Shown here: piece after piece, positions 21,686 to 28,664 of the stretch
Layout: each line of letters begins with the position of its first letter
Position numbering within the stretch: position 1 is the stretch's first letter
DNA from: Chloroflexota bacterium
GTDB taxonomy: Bacteria; Chloroflexota; Limnocylindria; Limnocylindrales; CSP1-4
Reading direction: 5' to 3'
Assembly: GCA_003141455.1 (NCBI GenBank)
Contig: PLMA01000028.1
Coordinates: 34,554 to 71,918 of the forward strand
Length of the DNA stretch: 37,365 nucleotides
Position numbers and translations under genes: made by a program
The notes under the pieces: model-generated
Told to the model about the DNA's origin: nothing
Databases searched by the model: none
The model's input: only the letters and a program-made list of their open reading frames with translations

Positions 21686-24393
21686 GCCGGCACCTTCAGA
21701 CTCTCCAGGTGAGCTGCCACCTGGGCCGCGGCGGCTCCGGCGTGCAGGATCGAGTCCGTGATGTCCTTGGCGCCCGACGCGGCGCCCGCAACGAAGACGC
21801 CGGGGATGCTGGTGCGGCCTGGGTCCATGTCCTCGTTGGGCTCGGCTACGTAGTCGTAGGCGTCGAGCGCCAGATCGTCGCCACTGAACAGGCGGTCGAC
21901 CTCCCGGTTGGGCTGGACGCCCACTGCCAGGACGACCATGTCGTACTCGGCCTCGACGAGCGCCCCGCCGTGCTCGATGTCCTCGTAGCGCAGGACCAGG
22001 TTCCCATCGTCCTTCTCGGTGATCTTCGCGACGCGGCCTTTGACGTAGGTGGCGCCCATCGACTTGGCGCCCTCGTAGAACTCGTCGTAGCGCTTGCCCG
22101 GCGCCCGGATGTCCATGTAGTGGACTGTGACTTCGGCGAGTGGCAGGGCCCCCATGATCAGCTGGTTTTGCTTGATCGAGTACATGCAGCAGAACCGCGA
22201 GCAGAGCGGGTTGCCCACCGTTTCGTCGCGGGAGCCCGTGCAGAGGATGAAGGCGATCCGCTCGGGCACCTTGCCGTCGCCGGGCCGGAGAACCGTGTTG
22301 TACGGCCGCGTCGGGGCGAGCAGACGGTCCATCTGCATCCCCGTGATCACGTTCTTGTAGCGGCCGAAGCCGTACTCGGGCTTGGCGTCCGCGGCGAAGA
22401 GTTTGTAGCCCGTGGCGACGACGACTGCCCCGACGCTCACTTCTTGGATCTGCTCGCGCATGTCGAGGTGGATCGCATCCGACGGGCACGCCGTGACGCA
22501 TTCCTGGCACTCGGAGCAGACGCCGCAGTCGAGGCAGTCGCTCGAGCCCGCAAGCGCTTCGGCTTCGGTCATCGGCGCCTCGATCTCGGCGAAGTCCGGT
22601 CGAGGCGCGGTCGTGTCCGTCGCCTGGTCGAGCGCCGTGCTGTGGGTGTAGCGGGTCTGGCGGGCCAGGACCTTCGTCTTGTCCGCGACCGGCAGGACGT
22701 CGTCCATCTCGAACCCGGCGAGAGGCTCGCCCTTCAGCCAGCGGTCGATCATGTGCGCGGCCCGGCGCCCCTGGCCGACGGCCCGCGTGATGTCGGAAGC
22801 ACCGGTCGCCACGTCGCCGGCGGCGAATATGTGGGGAACCGCCGTCTGGAGAGTTCGCGGGTCCGCGACGAGGGTGCCGTTAGTGTTCGAGGCGGAGCGC
22901 CCGCCGAAGGCCGATCCTTCGGGCGCCATCCCGATCGCGACCAGAACGGTGTCGCAGAGGAGGACGAACTCGCTCCCCTTGATAGGCTCGGGGCGGCGGC
23001 GGCCGGACGCGTCCGGCTTGCCGAGGGCCATGCGCTGGCAGCGTAGGCCCGTCACGTGGCCGGCGGCATCGCCGACGACTTCCACCGGCCCCACCTGGAA
23101 CAAGAAGCGGACGCGATCGCGCTCGGCGTCGTCAATCTCGGCCTTGTGGGCCGGCATCTCTTCACGGCCGCGGCGGTAGGCCACGGTGGTCTCGGCCGCG
23201 TTGAACCTGACCGCCGTCCGCGCGGCGTCCATGGCGACGTTGCCGCCCCCCACGACCACGACGCGCTTGCTGGTGAGGTCGGCCGCGGAGCCGAGCCTCG
23301 TGGCGCGCAGAAATTGCAGGCCGCTCACGACGCCGTCGAGCTTCTCGCCCGGGACGTTCAGGCTGGTCGAGAGCGGCGTCCCGGTCGCCACGAGCACAGC
23401 ATCGAAGCCGTCGCGCCGCAGCGCCTCGAGATCCGTGACCGGCGAGTCCGTTGCGATCTCGACGCCGACTGCGGTTACGTTGGAGATGTCGTGATCCACG
23501 ACCTCGGCCGGCAGGCGATAGGCGGGAATGGCCAGGCGCAGGAAACCGCCGGCGACCGGGGCGGCCTCGAAGATCTTGACGCGGTAACCCCGGCGGGCGA
23601 GCTGCCAGGCGGCGGTCAGGCCGGCCGGCCCGGAGCCAACAACTGCCACTCCCTTGCCGTTGGCCGGCGGGACCTCCACGCCGGGCCCGTCAATCGCCTC
23701 GTAGTGGCGGTCGGCGGCGAAGCGCTTGAGCCGGCGGATCGGGAGCGTCCCTTCGAGCGAACCGCGCGCGCATTCGCCCTCGCAAGGTGCGTAGCACGCT
23801 CGGCCCAGCGTGCCGACCAGCGGCGTCGCTTCCAGAACGAGCTGGAACGCCTTCTCGTACTCGCCGCTGCGGATGAGCGAGACGTAGCCGTGGGCTTTGA
23901 TGCCGGCCGGGCACGTATACGTACATGGGGACGTGCCCGCGCGCTCGAGAACGGCCTTCTTCGGCACGGCCTGTGGGAAGGCGATGTACGCGGCCCGGCG
24001 CGCGACCATGTCGGCGTTGAACTGATCCGGCACGGCGACCGTGCAGGCCGTCTCGCACAGCTGGCAGCCTGTGCAGGCCGCCTCGTCCACGAAGCGCGGC
24101 TTCCGGCGGATCGTGGCCTTGAACGTTCCGGCGCCGTCCCGCGAGATGCCGTCGACCTCGGTGTAGGTCAGGGCAGTCACGTTCGGATGGTGAATCGAGG
24201 CGGCCATCTTCGGCGTGGAGATGCAACTGGCGCAGTCCAGGGTGGGGAAGACCTTGCTGAGCAGGATCATCCGACCGCCGACGCTGGCCTCTTTCTCCAC
24301 GAGCAAGACCTTGTAACCCATGTCGCCCAGCTTGAGGGCGGACTCCATGCCGGCGATGCCGCTGCCGACGACGAGGGCGTCGTAGTCAGTCAT
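21682..24393 (-). CDS. HdrA with an inserted GltD/NfnB-type NAD(P)H oxidoreductase module
   Basis: A 903-residue fusion. Residues 1-120 are HdrA-like: FAD motif VVGSGIAGMESA, Cys insert FPTLDCASCISTPKM (C54, C57) and a ferredoxin motif C107, C110, C113, C117. Residues about 150-560 are a complete GltD-like unit. It has C157 and C161, then YAPCEGEC (C200, C204, C208), FAD motif VVGSGPAGLTAA (250-262), NAD(P)H motif VVGGGNVAMDAAR (380-392) and HIFAAGDV (521-528). From about 618 HdrA resumes with CLDCGVCSECQECVTACP, then GAVVVATGY, CTGSR and CSRFCCMYS. ATG 24393 overlaps the mvhD stop. It can feed NAD(P)H electrons directly into the Hdr flavin. Larger than normal HdrA (about 650). Confidence 0.88.
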   Translation of the reverse strand: MTDYDALVVGSGIAGMESALKLGDMGYKVLLVEKEASVGGRMILLSKVFPTLDCASCISTPKMAASIHHPNVTALTYTEVDGISRDGAGTFKATIRRKPRFVDEAACTGCQLCETACTVAVPDQFNADMVARRAAYIAFPQAVPKKAVLERAGTSPCTYTCPAGIKAHGYVSLIRSGEYEKAFQLVLEATPLVGTLGRACYAPCEGECARGSLEGTLPIRRLKRFAADRHYEAIDGPGVEVPPANGKGVAVVGSGPAGLTAAWQLARRGYRVKIFEAAPVAGGFLRLAIPAYRLPAEVVDHDISNVTAVGVEIATDSPVTDLEALRRDGFDAVLVATGTPLSTSLNVPGEKLDGVVSGLQFLRATRLGSAADLTSKRVVVVGGGNVAMDAARTAVRFNAAETTVAYRRGREEMPAHKAEIDDAERDRVRFLFQVGPVEVVGDAAGHVTGLRCQRMALGKPDASGRRRPEPIKGSEFVLLCDTVLVAIGMAPEGSAFGGRSASNTNGTLVADPRTLQTAVPHIFAAGDVATGASDITRAVGQGRRAAHMIDRWLKGEPLAGFEMDDVLPVADKTKVLARQTRYTHSTALDQATDTTAPRPDFAEIEAPMTEAEALAGSSDCLDCGVCSECQECVTACPSDAIHLDMREQIQEVSVGAVVVATGYKLFAADAKPEYGFGRYKNVITGMQMDRLLAPTRPYNTVLRPGDGKVPERIAFILCTGSRDETVGNPLCSRFCCMYSIKQNQLIMGALPLAEVTVHYMDIRAPGKRYDEFYEGAKSMGATYVKGRVAKITEKDDGNLVLRYEDIEHGGALVEAEYDMVVLAVGVQPNREVDRLFSGDDLALDAYDYVAEPNEDMDPGRTSIPGVFVAGAASGAKDITDSILHAGAAAAQVAAHLESLKVPA

Positions 24394-24836
24394 CAGCTGG
24401 CTCCGGGCCTCGGCAGCGCGGCGAGCGCCTCCGAGAATTGCGTCATGTGCTTGGCGAAGTTCTCGGCGCAGACCGAGCAGATGGCCGCCATCTTCAGCCG
24501 TTGGCCCTCGAAGCCGTTCGCCTTGAGAAGGGTCTGAGCTTCCGCCACGATGCGCGACGCCCTCTTCGCACAATCCGGCAGGTAGGCGCATTCGTCGCCG
24601 TCGGATGCGATGAAGACCCCATCGAATCCCTGCTGAATGGCATGAAGGATCCACGATGGCCGAATGCCGCTGGTGCAGGGCAGGCTGATGACTCTCACTC
24701 CGGGCGAGTAGTGCAGGTGGGCGCTGCCGGCCAGGTCGATGCCTGGATCGGAGATGTTGTTGGTCGAGAAGACGAGAATCCGCGGTGCGGCGGTCGGCGC
24801 CTTGTTGTCAACCGGGGCGGCGGCGAGCGCAGTCAT
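24393..24836 (-). CDS. mvhD: MvhD-like hydrogenase/Hdr iron-sulfur subunit
   Basis: A 147-residue protein of the MvhD (methyl-viologen-reducing hydrogenase delta) family. Recognisable are LAGSAHLHYSPGVRVISLPCTSGIRPSWILHAIQQGFDGVFIAS and DECAYLPDC, with C54, C83, C89 and extra C120/C123. The first CxxC, common in other MvhD proteins in a CNWCSYAGAD-type motif, is replaced here by STNNISDPG. MvhD carries electrons between HdrA and its partner; in QmoB it is fused to HdrA, whereas here it is separate. The stop overlaps the fused hdrA start. ATG 24836 has no strong ribosome binding site. Confidence 0.82.
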   Translation of the reverse strand: MTALAAAPVDNKAPTAAPRILVFSTNNISDPGIDLAGSAHLHYSPGVRVISLPCTSGIRPSWILHAIQQGFDGVFIASDGDECAYLPDCAKRASRIVAEAQTLLKANGFEGQRLKMAAICSVCAENFAKHMTQFSEALAALPRPGAS

Positions 24837-24906
24837 CAATCCAGTGCTCCTGCGATGCTTTGCGCGGTCGAGCGAGCGTGTCGCTGCCCAATCGGCGCCG
24901 GTCGCG

Positions 24907-25170
24907 CTACTTGCCGCGACGAATGAAGACCCGGTCGTAGCCGTCGTCCTCGATGACGCCGAGGAACTCATGGCCCACCTTGCCGGCCCACGCGCCGATA
25001 TCGGACTTGGTCGCCGGATCGCTGGACCAGATCTCGATCACGTCGCCGATTGCGATCTTGCCCATCCCCTTTTTGGCGTCGAGGAGGGGACCAGGGCAGG
25101 CCGCTCCCCGGGCGTCGATGACCTCGGCGGCGGTGACAGCTTCGAGTTCGGCTACGTTGAGGGCACTCAT
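24907..25170 (-). CDS. tusA: TusA-family sulfurtransferase (copy 2)
   Basis: An 87-residue TusA-like protein. The CPxP motif is AACPGPLLDAKKGM (C25), followed by IGDVIEIWSSDPATKSDIGAWAGKVGHEFLGVIED. ATG 25170 has GGAG nine bases upstream. The protein lies between dsrE and mvhD at the head of the Hdr operon, so a persulfide on C25 is the likely input or output of the complex. Sequence differs clearly from copy 1 at 12656 (CPLP against CPGP). Confidence 0.88.
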   Translation of the reverse strand: MSALNVAELEAVTAAEVIDARGAACPGPLLDAKKGMGKIAIGDVIEIWSSDPATKSDIGAWAGKVGHEFLGVIEDDGYDRVFIRRGK

Positions 25171-25196
25171 CTTCGATCTCCGATTACTGCAGGTGA

Positions 25197-25562
25197 CTAG
25201 TAGGTCAGGGCGTTCGTAGCCGAGGTGATTTCGGCCACGAAGCGCGCGGCGGCGACGACCTCGGCGTTTTCGACGAGTTGAGTGGTCGGGTCGATGCCTC
25301 GGGATTTCATGCAGGGATTGCAGACCAGGAGCTTTCCGCCCAGGTCGCGGTAGTCGCTCATGAGCTTGGACAGCGGCGGGAAACCGTCGGCGGCGACCGT
25401 ATCGGCACGGCCCTTGACCGCCAGATCGACTCCATCCGCTTGCAGCCCGATCACGACGTCGACGTCTGACGCCTGTGCTGCAACGGCCATTACGAACGGG
25501 ATCGTCACATGCTCCGGGTGGTCCGGACCGTGGATGACCATGAAGACGAGTTTCTCGGCCAT
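25197..25562 (-). CDS. DsrE-family sulfur-carrier protein (copy 3)
   Basis: A 121-residue DsrE-like protein (KLVFMVIHGPDHPEHVTIPFVMAVAAQASDVDVVIGL), with C81 and C84 in the conserved active loop VCNPCMKSRGI. This CNPC loop resembles DsrE proteins that receive a persulfide from TusA. It lies 29 bases after arsR and 26 before tusA in the Hdr operon. Confidence 0.85.
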   Translation of the reverse strand: MAEKLVFMVIHGPDHPEHVTIPFVMAVAAQASDVDVVIGLQADGVDLAVKGRADTVAADGFPPLSKLMSDYRDLGGKLLVCNPCMKSRGIDPTTQLVENAEVVAAARFVAEITSATNALTY

Positions 25563-25591
25563 AGCTGAGTGCTTCCTCCTGGCAACTGGCG

Positions 25592-25966
25592 CTACCGGCG
25601 CGCTCCGACCGGCTCTCCGGCTTCCTGGACCTGGCTGGTGTAGGCGGCGGCGACGTCGCCCAGGCGTGCAATCCGTCGAATCAGAACCTGGCGCATCAGG
25701 GTGCAAGCGGCCACGATCTCGGGGTCGGCGAGTTGATACCGGACTTCGCGCCCGTCGCGAACTGCCTCCACAAGGCCGGCGGTGCGCAACGCGGCCAAGT
25801 GCTGGGAGATGGTCGGCTGGGGGCTTCCGAAATGCTCGGCGATCTTCCTGACCTCGATCGGTCCGGTTTCACTGAGCAGATGGATCAGCTCGAGGCGGCG
25901 AGGGCTGGCCATTGTCTTGAGGAGCGAGGCCTGAAGGCCGTAGATACCGTCCTCGGGTCGCAACAC
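25592..25966 (-). CDS. ArsR/SmtB-family transcriptional regulator (copy 3)
   Basis: A 124-residue winged-helix regulator starting at GTG 25966 with a GGAGAGGG ribosome binding site. HTH: VRKIAEHFGSPQPTISQHLAALRTAGLVEAVRDGREVRYQLADPE. It has one cysteine (AACTLM), in the same place as in copies 1 and 2; no metal-binding CxC motif. The first gene of the nine-gene Hdr/Qmo operon and probably its repressor. Closest in sequence to copy 1 at 11786 (shared GIYGLQASLLKTMASPRRLE versus VYRLQAEVLKTLANPKRLE). Confidence 0.86.
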   Translation of the reverse strand: MLRPEDGIYGLQASLLKTMASPRRLELIHLLSETGPIEVRKIAEHFGSPQPTISQHLAALRTAGLVEAVRDGREVRYQLADPEIVAACTLMRQVLIRRIARLGDVAAAYTSQVQEAGEPVGARR

Positions 25967-26083
25967 GGCTCAGCCCTCTCCTGTGGGCGCGGTTGGCACG
26001 AGCCGGAAGACCTGGCGGTGTTCGCACAAGACTTGGAAGTGGTTCGGCATTCGGCGACTCCGGGCTGGGAGCTATTCGTTGTA

Positions 26084-26110
26084 TATGAATAGATGTCCTA
26101 TCTGTATATG
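26084..26110. promoter_or_regulatory. Candidate promoter/operator of the Hdr/Qmo operon
   Basis: An AT-rich island in the 379-base gap 25967-26345, otherwise GC-rich and without a convincing gene. The 27-bp dyad TATA-N3-ATAG-N5-CTAT-N3-TATA is symmetric. It also gives two TATACA hexamers on the minus strand 17 bases apart (26105-26110 and 26082-26087), a possible -35/-10 pair. This is the arrangement expected for ArsR repression of arsR-dsrE-tusA-hdr. Confidence 0.5.
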
Positions 26111-26345
26111 TCCCCTTCCGCATGTCACGTCGTGCCAGCCCTTTGGCCCTGAGTAGACCGCTTAGGTATTCCGGGCGCCAAGCCCGTCGAGGCCGGGAGG
26201 CTTGACTCTGGGGATCGCCCTCTCGCTTCCTCTCGGCTGCCTGCGTGAGCGGCACATCCCTACAGGCTGAACCGCAGTCCCGTGAGAACGCCGGCCATCA
26301 GGCAGTAGATAGCGAACGGCGTGAGCGTCAAGGATGCCCCGACGG

Positions 26346-26957
26346 CTACTTCACTCGGCGGGCGACCAGCTCGACCAGGTGGAAGTGGTGGGGCTCCCCG
26401 AGCGCGGTCTGGCTCTCCTCCTCGCGATCGACCCAGTGCTCGATCTCGAAGGAGGCGAGGCTCGCGCGGACCACCTGGGGCGATGGGCACGTCATCGTGG
26501 GATCCGAGGCTGAGCCGTCGCGGTCTCCGAATAGCATCGCCGCCACTCGCCCGCCGATGCGTACCTCTGCGAGTACCCGTTCCCATGTCCGCCAGAAGGG
26601 CTCGCAAGTGAGGAAGGGAAGGCTAAGGCTGGCGGTGACGAGATCGCACGCCGGCAGGTCTACGGAGGCAAGGTCGGCGACTCGGGTCTCGAGAGCCAGA
26701 CGGAGCTGCGGTGGTGTGGCGGCCCGGAGCGTCTCGATCGCACCGGCCTCTCGATCTATCGCCAGAACGCTCCAGCCTGCTCGCAGGAGCTCTCGCGCGT
26801 CTCTGCCAGCCCCGCAGCCGAGGTCCACGGCGAAACGCTTGCGCGGGTGTTCGGCGTCGTCTGCGGCGAATAGCTGGAGCGCCAGCTTCACCGTCTCCCA
26901 CGCTGGACGGTCGACGGTCACGGCGTAGTAGCGAGACCAGTATTCGGAGTCCACCAT
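26346..26957 (-). CDS. Class I SAM-dependent methyltransferase
   Basis: A 203-residue methyltransferase. Motif I is FAVDLGCGAGRDARELLRAGW with VLAIDREAGAI and CDLVTASLSLPFL. The N-terminus (EYWSRYYAVTVDRPAWETV) resembles TehB-like or UbiE-like enzymes. No substrate can be inferred. A single gene divergent from the aminotransferase. ATG 26957 lacks a ribosome binding site; the hexamer TACGCT on the minus strand (26964-26969) stands six bases before it. Confidence 0.8.
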   Translation of the reverse strand: MVDSEYWSRYYAVTVDRPAWETVKLALQLFAADDAEHPRKRFAVDLGCGAGRDARELLRAGWSVLAIDREAGAIETLRAATPPQLRLALETRVADLASVDLPACDLVTASLSLPFLTCEPFWRTWERVLAEVRIGGRVAAMLFGDRDGSASDPTMTCPSPQVVRASLASFEIEHWVDREEESQTALGEPHHFHLVELVARRVK

Positions 26958-26963
26958 GGTCCG

Positions 26964-26969
26964 AGCGTA
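26964..26969 (-). promoter_or_regulatory. Candidate -10 hexamer for a leaderless methyltransferase mRNA
   Basis: TACGCT read on the minus strand, six bases before the ATG at 26957. It fits the TANNNT pattern of leaderless genes. No convincing -35. Confidence 0.45.
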
Positions 26970-27116
26970 GCAGTCGGCGCGATCGAAGATCGGACGACGA
27001 GGTGCGATCAGACCGTTGGGGCCGGCTGCCTGAGAGGTTCGGTATCCTTTTCGAGCGCCATCTCGTCCTTGGAGTAGAGCGGCCGATCGTCGACCGCGAC
27101 TGAAGGAGAAGACCCC

Positions 27117-27155
27117 GTGAGACTTCAGATCAACGAGAACACGCGCCGGCGGTGA
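27117..27155 (+). other. Possible 12-codon micro-ORF with a strong ribosome binding site
   Basis: AAGGAG (27103-27108) precedes GTG 27117 by eight bases; the reading frame encodes 12 residues rich in Arg (ending TRRR) and stops at TGA 27155, 28 bases before the aminotransferase ATG. It could be a leader peptide or the 5' stump of a lost gene. Weak evidence. Confidence 0.25.
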
Positions 27156-27171
27156 CTTGCGCGGCTCCCCC

Positions 27172-27177
27172 TACAAT
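27172..27177 (+). promoter_or_regulatory. -10 hexamer TACAAT for a leaderless aminotransferase mRNA
   Basis: TACAAT, a near-consensus -10 element, ends six bases before ATG 27184, so transcription should begin at or next to the start codon. No ribosome binding site is present upstream of that ATG. Confidence 0.6.
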
Positions 27178-27183
27178 CGGCGC

Positions 27184-28554
27184 ATGAGTGCCACCGAACC
27201 GGCGGCCGGTTCCGTCACCTCAACCGGCCGCGTCTTTCAGCGAGTGCTTGGCCGCGAGCTGCCGAGGGCCGTCCGTGCCGAGGGCTGCACCATCTGGGAC
27301 GCGGATGGCAGGGCTTACCTCGACGCCGCCGGCGGGGCCGTCGTCGTCAACGTGGGTCACGGCCGGCAGTCGATCGTGGATGCGGCCGAGAAGCAGGCGC
27401 GCGATTTCACCTACGTCCACGGCACCACTTTCACAAGCGAGCCGCTCGAGACCTACGCCCGAGCCGTGGGGCGATACCTTCCGCTCGACGACCCGGCAAT
27501 CTACCCCGTCAGCGGCGGATCCGAAGCGATCGAAAGCGCACTGAAGATGGCGCGGACGTATCACCTGGCCCGTCGCGAGCCGGATCGGACGGTGGTCATC
27601 GCCCGCCACGGGAGCTATCACGGCAACTCGTTGGGGGCGCTGGACCTCTCCGGACGTGAGCCGTTGCGCCGGCCCTACGAGCCGTGGCTGGGCCGCTTCC
27701 GCCACGTCAGCGCCGCGTATCCGTACCGCGGGGGAGAGGCCGCAGCCCACGCCCTCGGCGATGCGGACCAACTCGCCGCGGAGCTCGAGGCGGCCATCGT
27801 CGAAGCGGGGCAGGGGAGAGTGGCCGCGTTCGTGGCTGAGCCCATCGTTGGCGCGACGCTGGGCGCCGTGGTGCCGCCGGACGGCTACTGGCCGGCCGTC
27901 GCGGCGGTGTGCCGGCGCCACGGCGTGCTGCTGATCGCCGACGAGGTGATGACGGGCTTCGGCCGCACGGGCCGCTGGTTCGGGCTGGACCACTGGGGCG
28001 TCCGGGCCGACGTGATGGCCGCGGCCAAGGGCGTGGCCGGCGGCTACTTCCCGCTGGGGCTCGCCGTGGCCAGCGGAGCGGTCTACGACACGATCGCCGC
28101 GGGCGGCGGCCTCGTGCACGGCTTCACGTACAGCCACTCCCCGGTGGGCGCGGCGGTGGCGCTGGAGGTGCTCCGCATTCTGGAACGCGAGGACCTGGTT
28201 GCCGCCAGCAGAACCAAGGGCGAGCGGCTGCTGGGCCTGGTGAGCGATCGCCTCGCAAGTGACGCGAACGTCGGCGAGGTGCGCGGACGCGGCCTGCTGG
28301 TGGGGATCGAGCTAGTGGCCGACCGCTCCACGCGCCGGCCGTTCCCGCGCCAGGCGCGCCTCGTGGAAGCCGTGATGGCCCATGCCCGCGACGCCGGTCT
28401 GCTGCTCTACCACGGCACGGGCAACGCGGACGGCACGAACGGCGACACCATCTTGCTGGGGCCGCCGTTCGTGGTTACCGATGCGGAGATGGCGACGATC
28501 GCCGAGACACTGGGGGAAGCGGTCGAGCGAGCGACGGCCGAGGTGGCCGGCTAG
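27184..28554 (+). CDS. Class III (PLP) aminotransferase, aspartate aminotransferase family
   Basis: A 456-residue PLP enzyme of the class III fold. Markers are the glycine-rich phosphate site YPVSGGSEAIESALKMAR, RHGSYHGNSLGALDLSG, the Asp in LIADEVMTGFGRTGRWF (D253) that pairs with the pyridine nitrogen, and the Schiff-base Lys in MAAAKGVAGGYFPLG (K282). Length fits. Class III members use omega-amino donors such as beta-alanine, GABA, ornithine or acetylornithine; the exact substrate is not evident. Single gene, divergent from the methyltransferase. The start ATG 27184 is supported by the -10 hexamer just upstream. Confidence 0.88.
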   Translation: MSATEPAAGSVTSTGRVFQRVLGRELPRAVRAEGCTIWDADGRAYLDAAGGAVVVNVGHGRQSIVDAAEKQARDFTYVHGTTFTSEPLETYARAVGRYLPLDDPAIYPVSGGSEAIESALKMARTYHLARREPDRTVVIARHGSYHGNSLGALDLSGREPLRRPYEPWLGRFRHVSAAYPYRGGEAAAHALGDADQLAAELEAAIVEAGQGRVAAFVAEPIVGATLGAVVPPDGYWPAVAAVCRRHGVLLIADEVMTGFGRTGRWFGLDHWGVRADVMAAAKGVAGGYFPLGLAVASGAVYDTIAAGGGLVHGFTYSHSPVGAAVALEVLRILEREDLVAASRTKGERLLGLVSDRLASDANVGEVRGRGLLVGIELVADRSTRRPFPRQARLVEAVMAHARDAGLLLYHGTGNADGTNGDTILLGPPFVVTDAEMATIAETLGEAVERATAEVAG

Positions 28555-28652
28555 CCGGTCGCGGCGGAGGGAGGGCTGGAAGCCGTTCCTTGCGCTGTCA
28601 GATCGGGCAAACAATCGCCCATCTTGGTGATGACGCCGGCCGGCCGAACCCG

Positions 28653-28658
28653 TAGGGT
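28653..28658 (+). promoter_or_regulatory. -10 hexamer TAGGGT for a leaderless histidine kinase mRNA
   Basis: TAGGGT, a TANNNT hexamer, stands six bases before the ATG at 28665; there is no ribosome binding site. Same geometry as at 27172. Confidence 0.45.
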
Positions 28659-28664
28659 TCGCAC

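Noticed and set aside
23056..24537. Plus-strand open frame opposite the large hdrA
   Set aside because: Composition is Arg/Asp/Gly-rich with no recognisable domain, while the minus strand encodes clear HdrA and GltD motifs.
17991..25966. Identification as the sHdr sulfur-oxidation pathway
   Set aside because: No HdrB, no lipoate-binding protein and no lipoate assembly genes are in the window; the architecture is Qmo-like. TusA/DsrE/rhodanese are shared with sHdr.
17991..25966. Identification as a dissimilatory sulfate reduction operon
   Set aside because: No aprAB, sat or dsrAB is visible; QmoC-like and HdrA proteins alone do not show this pathway.
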